Below are positions 46,540 to 56,831 of a DNA stretch of 64,000 bases, one piece after another. The stretch is from assembly GCA_922989275.2 (NCBI GenBank), contig OV277872.1, positions 33,707,619 to 33,771,618 of the forward strand, given 5' to 3'. Positions within the stretch are counted from its first letter, which is position 1; each line of letters begins with the position of its first letter. Origin of the DNA: Gari tellinella. Taxonomy: Eukaryota > Mollusca > Bivalvia > Cardiida > Psammobiidae. Below the pieces are notes generated by a model. That model was not told the origin of the DNA, ran no database searches, and saw nothing but the letters and a program-made list of their open reading frames with translations. Position numbers and translations under genes: made by a program.

Positions 46540-46930
46540 AAGTTCAGCAACAGTTTGGATCCAACTGAGATATTGAGAAACTCTGTGATTGAAAGATCCA
46601 AACTAGGGTTTAAATGTATTGAAAAGCTCATTGAAGAAACTTTGATCCATACGAGAGACTGGCATTTACAGTTAGGACCAAGATCGGAATCAAAACTGAC
46701 TGTACTTAAAGGTCAGCAACAGTTTGGATCCAAATGAGATATTGAGAAACTCTGTGATTGATTAAGATCGAAACGATATATTTTAATGTATTGAAAAGTT
46801 CTTTGGAAAAGAAACATTGACTCATAAGAGTGACTGACAAACAGTTAGAACCCAGATCGGAATCAAAGCTGACCGTGCTAAGAGTTCAGCAACAGTTTGG
46901 ATCCAAATGCGATATTGAGAAGCAACCGAA
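46540..46930. repeat. ~185-bp tandem repeat, about two units
   Basis: CAGCAACAGTTTGGATCCAA is found at about 46,543, 46,713 and 46,889, each followed by TGAGATATTGAGAA or a close variant. Small ORFs here are incidental. Confidence 0.7.
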
Positions 46931-47345
46931 TTCAACAAAAAAAATCTGCTTGAATCTACAATTTAGATTAAGACACAATTTCTTATGGTACTTTTCAAGA
47001 CTATAAAGTGGAAGAGTCTGTAGTCGAGGAATCATATAAAGGTATGAAAAATCACTGTACTAATTGCATATGGAAATCATAGGCAGTTATTACTTTTTGT
47101 ATCCAACCCGAAATCTCTATCGTCTGTCACTCGGATAAATGATTTTCCTAGACGCTTGACATGCGATTCATCCAAGTAATCGAGGTCGGTCCAGACGCTT
47201 GGATATCGATTTTTGGTAAGCGCTGCGTCGTATCCACTGACGCTTATCTTGAGCATCTGTTCTCGCGTTTACCCGGTCAAATCTCGCTCAACGGTCTCGC
47301 TAGCGAGATTCACCGTACCTGGGAATCCCTCTCTGTAGGTCTCTG

Positions 47346-47750
47346 GTTTTTCGGCTGATTTCTCATGGTTAAAGTTTTGGGGTAAGTGTTGTAATGCACT
47401 AATACTACATGAAATATTTATATTAGGAAGCTGATATTTGGAATGGAGGTGACCTGTGGGTTGAACATTGATGTTTCGTAATTAAAATTTTAAAAGAAAG
47501 TTTAAATTTAGTCAAAATTTTACCTGTTGTGGACTTAGAGTTTTGGGACTGAAATTTCAAAGTTAGTTATGGAGTAAGTGTTGGAATGCACTTATACTAC
47601 ATGACATATTTGCATTTATAAGCTGATATTTGGAATGGAAGTGCCCTGTGGCTTGAATATCAATGTACTGATACACTTTTCTATTGATAGTTACCTATTT
47701 AAGAAAGGTTTAGTTAGGCGAGCTTTGCTGTTCTCCGACAGCTCATGTTA
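47346..47750. repeat. Continuation of the interrupted ~190-bp repeat
   Basis: Resumes GTTTTTCGGCTGATTTCTC and includes a further unit from 47,518 (CCTGTTGTGGACTTAG). Ends AGCTCATGTTAGG where the next HINE-like element starts. Confidence 0.7.
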
Positions 47751-48944
47751 GGTCACCTGGCACATCATGCTAAGGTGAGCTATTGTGATTGTCCTGTGTT
47801 CGTCGTCCGTCCATCAGCTTTTTCTTCAAAGATGTTCTTCTTGGAAACCACTGGGCCAATTTCATCAAAACTTCTAAGAACTGTTGCTTGTAGGGTAATC
47901 TCTCAGATTCCCTAAAGTATAGGTCATCCAACTGATATTGTGGTTGCCATGGCAATCAATTGAAAAAACTTTAAAAATCCTTTTGTCAAAAACTACTGGT
48001 CTGAATTGAGAATAATTTTACTCAAATGCCTCATGCCAACTTTAAAAGACATGGTCACAAGTGGGTGAGGCAGATTTTCCTTATATGGCTATATAGTGAA
48101 AGCTTTAAAAAATCTTCTTCTCTGAAACTGTAAGGCCTAAACCTTCAATATTTGACATGTAGTTTTGAATTAGGGTCCTCTACCAAGGTTGTTCAAATTA
48201 TGACCTCGGGTCCAAAAATGGCCCTGTCTTTGGATTTATCAGTTTTTCAAAGGAAAACCTTTAAAAATCTTCTTCCCTGAAACTGTAAGTCCCAGAGCAT
48301 TACTATTTGACATGTAACTTTGCCTTATGGTTCTCTACTAAGATTTTCAAATTATGATCCTTGGGTCCAAAATGGTCCCGCCCTAGGGCTTAACAGTTTT
48401 ACATAGACTGATAGAGGAAAACCTTTAAAGATAATATTCACTAAAAGTGTAATGCCTGGACCTTTATTATTTGAGATAAAGCTTTGCCTTGTGGTGCTCT
48501 ACCAAGATTGTTCAAATTATGACTCCATGCCAAAAACTACCCCACCTTTGGACTTATTCAGTTCTTCTCTGAAACCGTAAGTTTCTTCTCTGAAACTGTA
48601 AGGCCCAGCTTATCATTGATATTTTACATATAGTTTTGCCGTGTGGTCCTCTACCAAGGTTGTTCAAATAATGACTTCCGGGCCAAAGTTGGCCTGCCCT
48701 GGGGGTTATCAGGAAAACCTTTAAAATCTTCGTCTCTGAAACAGTATGGCTCAGATAATTCATATTTGACATGAAGCTTTGCATCCTGGTCCTCTACTGA
48801 GATTTGAAAAATTATTAACCCTGGGTAAAAAATGACCCCGCCAAGGGGCTTATCAGTTTTTTTATAGCTATATCAAAATATTGTCTTGCCCAGTCAGCTT
48901 AGGTGTTCTCAGGTGAGCGAATTGAGGGTCATTGTCCTCTTGTT
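47751..48944. mobile_element. HINE-like element, complete
   Basis: 5' TTAGGTCACCTGGCACATC. 3' CTCAGGTGAGCGAATTGAGGG with a degraded hairpin GGGTCATTGTCC and TCTTGTT. The body has four or five units with AAAATCTTCTTCTCTGAAAC and TTGTTCAAATTATGAC. Confidence 0.75.
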
Positions 48945-48956
48945 AAGTCGTTTGTT

Positions 48957-49022
48957 TGACTTGGCCGGGGATTGAACCTGCGATCTCCTGCATTGCAAGC
49001 GGACTCTCTACCGCTGAGCAAT
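48957..49022 (-). repeat. tRNA(Cys)-like SINE head, minus strand
   Basis: The minus-strand read gives GCTCAGCGGTAGAGAGTCC (A box) and CAGGTTCAATCCCCGGCC (B box) with a loop TTGCAAT carrying GCA. A mismatched anticodon stem and the position next to a similar copy on the other strand argue for a SINE relic. A degraded tRNA gene is possible. Confidence 0.55.
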
Positions 49023-49083
49023 ATTAAAGGAATAGATATGGTAAAGGCATAAAGATGTGTTTGTTAAAGCCATGAACATTATT

Positions 49084-49310
49084 TCAAGGAGGAACAACCC
49101 TGGTATACCGCCTGTATACCTCAGTGCCAAAGCGTCCGCTTGCAGTGCGGGAGGTTGCGGGTACAATCCCCAGCCCGTTCAAACCAAAAACTTGAAATTG
49201 GTAGTAATGGCTTCCCTCCTTGGCGCTCAGGAAATTGGGTTAGCATTACTACTGGTTCGTCGATGTCAGGATAAAGTGAGCAGTCGGGTACAGTCTCAAT
49301 GGTGCATCTA
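49084..49310 (+). repeat. tRNA(Cys)-derived SINE, plus strand
   Basis: The head at 49,113-49,178 has CTCAGTGCCAAAGCGTCC and GCGGGTACAATCCCC with a TTGCAGT loop. The body then reads CTGGTTCGTCGATGTCAGGA and ends near 49,310. It lies inverted to the head at 48,957-49,022. Confidence 0.65.
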
Positions 49311-49493
49311 AAAAATGCCCCTTCTCATAATCATCAGAATTGATGGAGTAGAAGTAATAAATAGAAATTGAGGTGGCGGTGTGGAAAAAAATTCATTTCT
49401 TTTAGAAATAGGTAAATTCAGGAAGAATTGTGATAAAGTGTTTTGATGAAGTGTAGGTAAAAAGAGTGTATGTGAAATAGCTCATACATGTAG

Positions 49494-49905
49494 TTGGGTA
49501 ATAGATTTGTTTCCCCTTTTAAAGGGGGTGACATATTGATGTTGTGGTTTCTGTCTGTAAGACCGTTCGTCCGTCTGTCTAGCTGTAGAAAATTTCGTGC
49601 AGCTAACTTCTCCTACACCACCGGAAGGATTTGCTCCAAACTTTACACATTAACAACTTCTATAGGAAGATGTTCATGTGGGCTGAAATTTGAGCTGTGA
49701 CCTTTTCGACAAAGGTTATGGCCCATTGAATTTTTCCCCTACATAGAATATATAGGGCAAATATTTTGTGTAGCTAACTCCTCCTTTACTACTGGAAGGA
49801 TTTGTTCCAAACTTTCACACATTAACAATTTTATCGGAATAGGGGTATGTGGGGGGAGACATACGTTTTTCTCAAAAACAGATTCTAGGTCATGCATGAT
49901 TTGAG
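49494..49905. repeat. Dispersed repeat with GGGGGAGACATA ends
   Basis: Shares TTGATGTTGTGGTTTCTGTC, GCAGCTAACTCCTCC and GGGGGAGACATACGTTTTTC with the longer copy at 58,735-59,850, which has more internal units. Confidence 0.65.
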
Positions 49906-50050
49906 CTGAGACATGACCAAACCAGCCATATTGTATTGCAACATTGTACAGACCAAGCTCCATTGTCATCTAAGGCCCTGTATATGAGTTGGGTCTACAC
50001 TGCCAAATACCGTATATATTACAACTACATAAAATGCTTTAGATGCATGT

Positions 50051-50128
50051 GGGTGTCAAACAGTGTAGATCAAGATCAGCCCCCGCGTCTGAGATGTGGC
50101 AGCTGGCCTTGATCTACACTGTTTGCAA
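50051..50128. repeat. AAACAGTGTAGATC hairpin remnant
   Basis: CAAACAGTGTAGATCAAGATC is mirrored by TTGATCTACACTGTTTG around a GC-rich centre. Confidence 0.6.
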
Positions 50129-50160
50129 TGCAATAAGGCAAGTTTTCTCATGCTCAACTC

Positions 50161-50410
50161 TTAACCTGTTACCCCATAGCCTATTTCTAGTTTGGAAACA
50201 AGTGACCACTTAAAGCAGGTAAAAAGTAAAGCAGAATGTGCCTTACGGCACATTCTGCTTTACTTTCAGCCTGCTTTAAGCTACGATCAGCTAAAATATA
50301 CAAAATATTTCTTGTGATACATGTTCATAACTTATAAAGTTTAACTTTTCTCCTCAAGGCAGGAATATCTTAAAGGCGTAAAAAAGCGTATTTATGGGGT
50401 AGTGGGTTAA
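50161..50410. repeat. TTAA-family palindromic MITE, 30 bp before exon 9
   Basis: From TTAACCTGTTACCCCATAGC to GGGGTAGTGGGTTAA. Its right end is only 29 bp from the MIB exon. Confidence 0.8.
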
Positions 50411-50439
50411 TTGACATTATTGTGATGACTATTTTACAG

Positions 50440-50694
50440 TTTATAAAGACTAAAAAGGTATTGGACAGTGGGTCTAATGTGAAGACAGAGTTTTTACCAG
50501 GCCAGAGAGTGAGGGTACAAGACAGCCTGTCTGGTGTGAAGACAGAGTTTTTACCAGGCCATGGTGTGAGAGTACAAGACAGCCTGTCTGATGTGAAGAC
50601 AGAGTTTTTACCAGGCCAGACTGTGAGGGTACAAGACAGCTTGTCTAATGTGAAGAGGCTGCAGATTCAAAACTGGAATGAACTCATGACTGAG
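50440..50694 (+). CDS. Exon 9: MIB-type repeat, N-terminal part, with tandem expansion
   Basis: The acceptor is GACTATTTTACAG|TTT and the donor is ACTGAG|GTAAAT, 85 codons, phase 0 at both ends. After FIKTKKVLDSGS come three 19-residue units of the form (N/G/D)VKTEFLPGQRVRVQDSLS, each 57 bp (50,476-50,646). The series ends in NVKRLQIQNWNELMTE, which leads into exon 10. The unit matches the first strands of the Mind-bomb (MIB/REP) repeat, where a GxxVRVxDxLxxVKxLQ pattern is usual. In Mind bomb proteins these repeats bind Notch ligand tails. Here the full repeat is formed only by the last unit plus exon 10, the earlier units being partial copies. Confidence 0.8.
50476..50646 (+). repeat. 57-bp coding tandem repeat, three units
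   Basis: Counting from the valine codon GTG, units begin at 50,479, 50,536 and 50,593, and a fourth start GTGAAGAGG is at 50,650. The units differ at only a few bases (for example CAGAGAGTG, CATGGTGTG, CAGACTGTG). The frame is kept. Confidence 0.9.
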
Positions 50695-50748
50695 GTAAAT
50701 TATAGACCAACCCAATTACAACTACAGAATGTCCCTGAAGGCGCATTC

Positions 50749-52836
50749 TTTTTAGCTCACCTGAGCCGAAGGCTCAAGGTGAGCTGTTGTGATCGCCCGC
50801 CGTACGTCTGTCCGTCCGTTCAAATTTACTTCAAGCGACAACTCCTCTAAAACCGAGAGTTTGAGGAAAAAACTAAATTGCTCACGGTGTTCCTTGGATG
50901 CTTCTCTACAGAAATTGTTAAAATGAAACTTTAAAGTGGACTACTTATTGAAATTTATTAAAAAATGCGAAAAACTTTAAACAATCTTCTTGTTAAAACT
51001 ACTAGGCCCTAAGCTTTGATATTTTTACAGTACGTATCTCCTGATGGATTCCTCGAAAGTTTGTTCAAATGGAATCCCTAGGGTCACACTTGACCCCACC
51101 CTACAGAGTTTTAGTGCTGCTCTAGGCAGGTTTCATGGATTTTTGATTCATGCAGAACTGTATTTACCTGAGTTACCCTTAATATACTACAGGCAAAAAG
51201 CCAATATTTGCAAACAGTTTGGATCCAGATCAGATGCAACATAATGCTGCATCTAATCTGGATCCAAACTATTTGCCACTCATTTACCAACTTAACATTT
51301 TCTAAATTGGATTTTGTGTACATTTTTCACATACAGTAGGTTTTAAGCAGACATCATTTCAGTCTGATAAGGGTTTAGCCAGCTGCCTAGATGCTCTCCC
51401 CAATTATTGCATATTATTTGACCTCAGTCAATGACCAACAGAACTGGTGGTGTCAGCTGAACATGTTGTCTGCTAAAGTTTAGAAATGGTTCAGTCTGCT
51501 TCATACTTAGAGAAACAGGATCTGGAAGTGATCTACTGACAGTTATGTAATTATGTCTTATGCCATATTTATACATATGTTTAATAATGGTTTTATTAGA
51601 GATATCTGAATGTCCAATTCAAATTCCATCCACACCGCCATAAATACTGATAAATACTGATGTTTGTTAACCCATTACCCCATAAATATGCATTTTTAGG
51701 CCTTTAATTTATTCCCCCACTGAAGAAAATAATTCCACTTTATACAGTCATGAAAATATAAGATAAGATAATAAGTTTCTATATCCCAGTAGATGGTAGC
51801 TTAAAGCAGTTTGAAAGTAAAGCAGACTATGCCTTAAGGCACAGTCTGCTTTACTTTCAACCTGTTTTAGGTGGCCACCTATTTTCAAAACTAGAAACAG
51901 GCAATGGGGTAATTTGTAAAATTAAATTGCATATTTGGAAAGAGCCTAATGAGAGGAAGTGCCATTTGCAAAGGCCATAACTCTGACATCATTGTTTTTT
52001 GTAGTAATTTCCCTTTGTGATATTTTCTTGTCCGGAAGACAACTCCAGTTCTACTGATGCTATTGTAATGAAATTTTATGTATGGAAAGAAACTGATGAG
52101 AGAAAATGCCATGCACAAGGGCAGCAATATTTTGTTTTTCCCCTTTGTCATATTTTATTATCTGGAAAATAGCTCCAGTTCTGCTGACGCTAGTGAAATA
52201 AATATCATTTACCGGTAATGGAAATAGCTTGATAAGAGGATGTGTCATGGATAAGGGTCATAAGCTTGGCAACAAAATTCCCTTTTGTCATGTTTTCTTG
52301 TTTCAAATTATGCCCCTGGGGTCAAAATTGGCCCTGCCCCGGGGGTCACAGTTTTACATCGAGTGATATAGTGAAATTTTCAAACGTCTTCTTCTCTCAA
52401 ACTAATATGGCCAGAGCTTTTATATTTGGCATGGTGACACTTCTAGATGTCCTATACCAGAATAGTTCAAATGGTTCTGGTCGGCTGCATAACTAAGTCA
52501 CAGGAGATAAAAATGGATTTTTTTCAATGAAAACTTAAAAAATCTTCTTGTCTGAAACTACAAGGACCAGAGCTTAGATATTTGGCACATAGCATTGCCT
52601 ACAGGTCCTCTATCAAGTTTGTTCAAATTATGCCCCTGGGGTCAAAATTGGCCTCTACACTAATATGGCCAGAGCTTTTATACTCTGTATGGTGACACTT
52701 TTAAATATCCTTTACATATTTTGTTCAAATTGTTCTGGTCTGTTGCATTTCTAGGTTAGTCCTGGACATAAATCATTATCTCCATTTTTTCAGCTATTCT
52801 CAGGTGAGCGAAATATGCCCCATGGGGCTCTTGTTT
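50749..52836. mobile_element. HINE-like element, long composite
   Basis: 5' TTTTTAGCTCACCTGAGCCG with hairpin. 3' CTCAGGTGAGCGAAATATG with hairpin GCCCCATGGGGC and TCTTGTTT. It contains a GGATCC palindrome (51,207-51,275) and a TTAA MITE (from 51,667). It looks like a recombinant of the 16.8-18.5 kb type (5') and the 38.8-40.2 kb type (3'). Confidence 0.7.
51667..51916. repeat. TTAA-family palindromic MITE inside a HINE-like element
   Basis: From TTAACCCATTACCCCATAAA to GCAATGGGGTAATTTG. The centre GACTATGCCTTAAGGCACAGTC is intact. It is the uninterrupted counterpart of the split copy at 17,690-18,030. Confidence 0.75.
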
Positions 52837-53060
52837 ACTTTCAATCTGCTTTTAGTGGTCAACTGGTTTTGAAACTAGAAACAGGCTATGGAGTAAAGGG
52901 TTTAAGTAAGATTAAAGCAGAATGCTTCTAAAAGAGCTTGATGCTTTATTTTCACCTTGCTTTATTCCTGTACTCAAAAGTCTGTTTCTAGTTTTGAAGG
53001 CAGAAGACCACTTATGCAGGTTTTTAAGTAAAACAGGTGCATTCTGCTTTATTAGGGCTC
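52837..53060. repeat. TTAA-family MITE fragments
   Basis: Partial copies: 52,837-52,904 ends GGCTATGGAGTAAAGGGTTTA, and 52,965-53,060 holds a diverged hairpin arm. Confidence 0.55.
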
Positions 53061-53368
53061 TGCATTGCAAATGCAGGGGCCCTATAGGAATCACATTTTC
53101 TGCCCATCCATCAGTCCTATAGTTTTTCAGTTTAATTAAATTATTATGTCCAGAGTTATCTGCCCTTGAATTATCAAAACAGTCATAAATTATTTAACCA
53201 TGTTTATACTTGTGATGCGATAACTCAGACAGTTCTTAACATATCAAGTTCATATTAACAGCATATGCTTAGTATCATGAGAGGAAGACACCTTTAGTTT
53301 TTTAATTCAATCAAATCATTAAGCTCAGAGTTATCTGCCCTTGAATTATCAAAAGGTCACATTTAATC

Positions 53369-53713
53369 ATGATACGATGGATCTGCCTGGCCAAGCTAGA
53401 TGAAGATGTCCCTTTTGACTCTCTGTTATCTCACCTGAATATAAGAGGCATTGTGGAGACCCTCCAATCAAATAGACTGAAATGGCTTGGCCATGTAGAG
53501 AAAAGCTCTAGTTGAATCTCTCAAATCAGATGCCCGAACATCACAACACAGCGGGGTCCAGGCAGACCAAAGCTATCTTTGGAGGACCTTGTAAAACGTG
53601 ACCAAGAAGCTCTCGGGTTGGAAAACACCAACCCACAAAATCGCCAAGCTTGGAGAAGGAGACTTCGTTCGGGACAGCCAGGCCTCACCCTTATAAGAAG
53701 GATTAATCAATGA
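53369..53713 (+). pseudogene. Non-LTR retrotransposon ORF2 C-terminus, one stop
   Basis: A single frame of 115 codons contains NRLKWLGHVEK, then one TGA, then RGPGRPKLSLEDLVKRDQEA and AWRRRLRSGQPGLTLIRRI before the final stop. RxxWLGHVxR followed by GRPxxxWxDxxxxD is the usual tail of many animal LINE reverse transcriptases. A TGATGTTGATGATG stretch follows, resembling a LINE microsatellite tail. The 5' part is missing and no RT core is present. Confidence 0.8.
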
Positions 53714-53956
53714 CCTGGTTAATCAAAACTGAATGATGTTGATGATGTTTACAATCTAACAACCTCATTCTTCCATCAATCCTAATCATATTTTGACAAA
53801 ATGTGTACCATTGTAAGATCTTTATAAAGTTTGATAATTTACTTAAATCGGATTGGACTGTTTAGAGTTATTGCCACTGCTTTATGAAAAAACAGTATTA
53901 GACTATATTTCTTGACCGATTTTAATCATGCTTGGCATGTAGCTATATATCAATTA

Positions 53957-54961
53957 CCGTAATTTCCGGCAAATAGCCCGCGGGCTATCTCATTTTTTAA
54001 CAGTCAATGAGGGGCCTGCGGGCTATCTAACGGAGCGGGCTATATGACGAATCTTTTTGCCTATCGGGATTGTGGAGACAAAAAAAATAATATAAAAGAG
54101 CTAAGTAGTGTAAAATGGCTGTTTCCGGGAGTAATTTTATCACGGCATATTCCATGTATATACACTGTAGGAACAATAGCGGTCTATAGCTACTTTAATT
54201 CGATGCTCTGATTATCTATACATATTGCAAATTGTGTAGATATATACTTAACCCTTTGCAGAAATATTATCTACTTCCAAACTGTTGTTTGCTAAATTAA
54301 AAAAAATCGGTTAACTAAGGAAACTATATAAAAACGAATGTGAAACGGTTTAGATTCTGTTGAGACGCTGATTTTATCAGCGTTTAAACAGGATCAACAG
54401 TGTTTGCAACTTTAACACAAGTCGCGATTAGCAGACAAAGGGTAAAATTCATTGCATGAAAAAACACGAAGCACAATAGGGTGCATGAATAACAATACAA
54501 CCAATACAATCGCCAGTGCTTTATTGTTCTCCAACAGCTAACGGCCTGTATTGCGTAAGTTTTCACAGGTTTATCAAACGGTTAACCTCATAATTTATGA
54601 GATTAAAACTAGTCATACCCGACACAATCGATCTATTCAAACAAATACAACCATTTGGATCCACACCGTTTTCATTGGTCACCAATGTTCTAAAAATTTA
54701 CCGTTGTCAGTAGAATAAAGAGCTTAATATAAAAAATAACATAGAATAAAAGTTAACACTATTCAGCATTTTACTTTGATAACGCAAAGACGTTAATACA
54801 TATAATCGGTGATCTTACGACGTGTAAGTTTTATAATATGGCTGCGGGCATGTAGACGGTGCGGGTTATTTGCCGAATCTTTTTTCATTTTTCTTTTTTC
54901 TGCGGGCAATATGCCGGATGCGGGCTATATGAAGGTGCGGGCTTATTGCCGGAAATTACGG
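53957..54961. mobile_element. 1.0-kb MITE-like element with CCGTAATTTCCGGC ends, TA target
   Basis: Inverted ends CCGTAATTTCCGGCAAATA and TATTGCCGGAAATTACGG are flanked by TA on both sides. Subterminal parts (GGGCTATATGACGAATC / GGTTATTTGCCGAATC) repeat around GGGCTAT words. A TA duplication suggests a Tc1/mariner-type element. No transposase. A nested TTAACCCTTTGCAG element sits at about 54,249-54,447. Confidence 0.75.
54249..54447. repeat. Nested MITE with TTAACCCTTTGCAG ends
   Basis: Left TTAACCCTTTGCAGAAATA and right TAGCAGACAAAGGGTAAA are imperfect inverses. The centre is an imperfect palindrome, GGTTTAGATTCTGTTGAGAC ... AACAGGATCAACAGTGTTTG. It is similar in plan to the element at 17,731. 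Confidence 0.55.
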
Positions 54962-55165
54962 TAGATCCATGTATAGCAATTAAGTGATATTGACTCTGAT
55001 TAGCTGATAGTTTATCGACTGTGATGGTCGACTGATTTTGATGATACCTTCTATGAATATTTATATCAATAAGGCACAGACAGCAAATGGATTCAGAGCT
55101 ATTGCCTCCAACACAAGTTCTACTGCAGGTCCTTCTCTGACTGTGTCAGATTTGGTACTAGTTTT

Positions 55166-55319
55166 TAATCAGCTTTAAGTTTCCATCTGCAAGGATATAG
55201 GAAATACTTCTTAAGGTGCATATTTGTAACAGTTATAATGGAGTGGAACTACATGTACTTTCTTCAGTAGAGGAATAAATTAAAAGCATGAAATGTGTAA
55301 TTATGGAGTAATAGGTTAA
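55166..55319. repeat. TTAA-family MITE, right half
   Basis: AATCAGCTTTAAGTTTCCATC to GGAGTAATAGGTTAA. The hairpin is lost. Confidence 0.6.
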
Positions 55320-55387
55320 AAAGTGATTTGCAGTAATAGCTATGCTTTGTCGGATTCACGCTTACTGTGTTAGAAAATTCACACCTT

Positions 55388-55903
55388 TAGCTCATCTGAG
55401 CACAAATTGCTCAAGGTGAGCTTTTGTGGTCAGTCAATGTCTGGATCATGTGTTGTTCATGTGTTGTGTGTCAACAGATTCTTCAAACATCTTCTTCATC
55501 TAAAACATAGGCCTGATTGCAACCAAACTTTACAGGAATGTTCCTTGGATCAAGCTCTATTAAAGTTGTTCAAACAATATAAAACAATGCAGAACAAAAT
55601 AATTCAAGTCTATAGTCATAAATATTCAGCATAAGAAATCTTTTCAAGATCCATGTAGATAGTACTTTAAAACAGGCTGAAAGTAAAGCCTTCGGCTTTT
55701 GACTGTCAACTATTTTGGGACTGACTGGTTGGTTACTAAAATGCAAGAAGGCCCGATGTGGGCTGTAAGATTTCTCATATAAGTCCTCTTTCAATACTGA
55801 TTTTATTTATGTCCCTGGGATCAAAATTCAACTAAATACCAATGTTGCATATCTAGGTCACCTGGGCACAGGTGAGCAATTAAGCGCCATTCTGGCCCTT
55901 TTA
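55388..55903. mobile_element. HINE-like element, short and degraded
   Basis: 5' TTTAGCTCATCTGAGCAC. 3' GGGCACAGGTGAGCAATTAAG with GCGCCATTCTGGCCC. Contains a fragment of a TTAA MITE hairpin at about 55,660-55,700. Confidence 0.6.
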
Positions 55904-56134
55904 TTATCTAAAAAGGCATGAAAATTTTACAAAGGTTAATGACTGCTTTAACTCAAAGCCTGTTTCTAGTTTTGGAAACAGGATACCACTTTAAGCTGAT
56001 TGAAAGTAAAGCAGTGTGTGCCTGCTTTACTTTAAGCCTAAAATTTATTCCTACACTGAAAAAGAAAATTCCAGTTGATATAGTAATGAATATGCATCAT
56101 AAGAAATATTTTCTGTAGCCTAGTAAATTGCACT

Positions 56135-56383
56135 TTAACCCATTACCCCATAAATATGCCTTTTACGCCTCTAATTTATTCCTCCACTGAAGAAAAGAGT
56201 CCAATTTAAACAGTCATGAATGTGTATCATCAGCAAACGTTTTATATTCTAGCAGATGGTAGCTTAAAGCAGGCTGAAAGTAAAGCAGAATGCGCCTTCA
56301 GGCGCATTCTGCTTTACTTTCAACCTGCTTTAAGTGATAACTTGTCGTCAAAACTATAAACAGGCTATGGGGAAATGGGTTAA
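56135..56383. repeat. TTAA-family palindromic MITE, complete
   Basis: From TTAACCCATTACCCCATAAA to GGGGAAATGGGTTAA. The hairpin centre is GCGCCTTCAGGCGC. Confidence 0.85.
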
Positions 56384-56691
56384 AGCAGACTGAATGTAAA
56401 GCAGAATGTGCCTGCTTATGTCTTTTTTCAAATGTAGAAATCAACCATCAGGTGAAAGGTTATTCAGACATCTTGCTCATGTCTGATTGTATTTTCAAAA
56501 CTTGATACTACGAACTCACTTAAATCTATCTTTCCAGTATTTCGTAAGTTTTATTTTGATAAGTCGATCTCGTTTAAGTGGAATATATCCGTATTTCAAA
56601 GTTAAAACGTGGCTAATATGGGTATGTTCGAAGTAACGCGAGTTCGTAGAATCGAGTTTTTACTGTACTTCTGTATTCCTTTGTTGTACAG

Positions 56692-56821
56692 GTGATTGGC
56701 TTGTCCGGGAAGGTGGTGAAGATTGAGGAGGATGGGGACGTCTTGGTTTCATTCAGCAGTGGTCCTGATTGGTTCTTCAAACCACAGTGCCTTCAGATAG
56801 AGCATGAAGTCTTTAAACCGG
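56692..56821 (+). CDS. Exon 10: MIB-type repeat, C-terminal part
   Basis: The acceptor is CTTTGTTGTACAG|GTG and the donor is AAACCGG|GTAACT, phase 0 in, phase 1 out. It reads VIGLSGKVVKIEEDGDVLV then SFSSGPDWFFKPQCLQIE. G-x-V-x-x-I-x-x-D-G-D-V-x-V and W-x-F-x-P-x-C-L are the key positions of the Mind-bomb repeat. Joined to the last unit of exon 9 (FLPGQTVRVQDSLSNVKRLQ) it makes one complete repeat of about 65 residues. The remaining residues HEVFKPG lead into the F-box exon. Confidence 0.85.
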
Positions 56822-56831
56822 GTAACTATAT

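Larger units (their letters stand above)
43091..47345. mobile_element. 4.26-kb inserted DNA element, 29-bp TIRs, 7-bp TSD
   Basis: Perfect 29-bp inverted ends (43,091-43,119 and 47,317-47,345) begin CAGAGACCTACAGAGAGGGA. The flanks carry the direct repeat GTTTTTC (43,084-43,090 and 47,346-47,352). The uninterrupted paralogous unit at 42,893 reads GGTTTTTCGGCTG, showing the pre-insertion site. The interior is mostly satellite-like: a 187/189-bp array at 43,700-44,930 and a ~185-bp tandem repeat at 46,540-46,930. I see no transposase ORF, so it is presumably non-autonomous. Superfamily unassigned: the duplication length fits Dada-type or some Mutator-like elements. Confidence 0.85.

Noticed and set aside
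50422..50439. Start at ATG 50422 and extension past 50694 for the MIB exon
   Set aside because: A strong acceptor (TATTTTACAG) follows the ATG. Past 50,694 there is a good donor, and the frame then runs into the 5' end of a HINE-like element.
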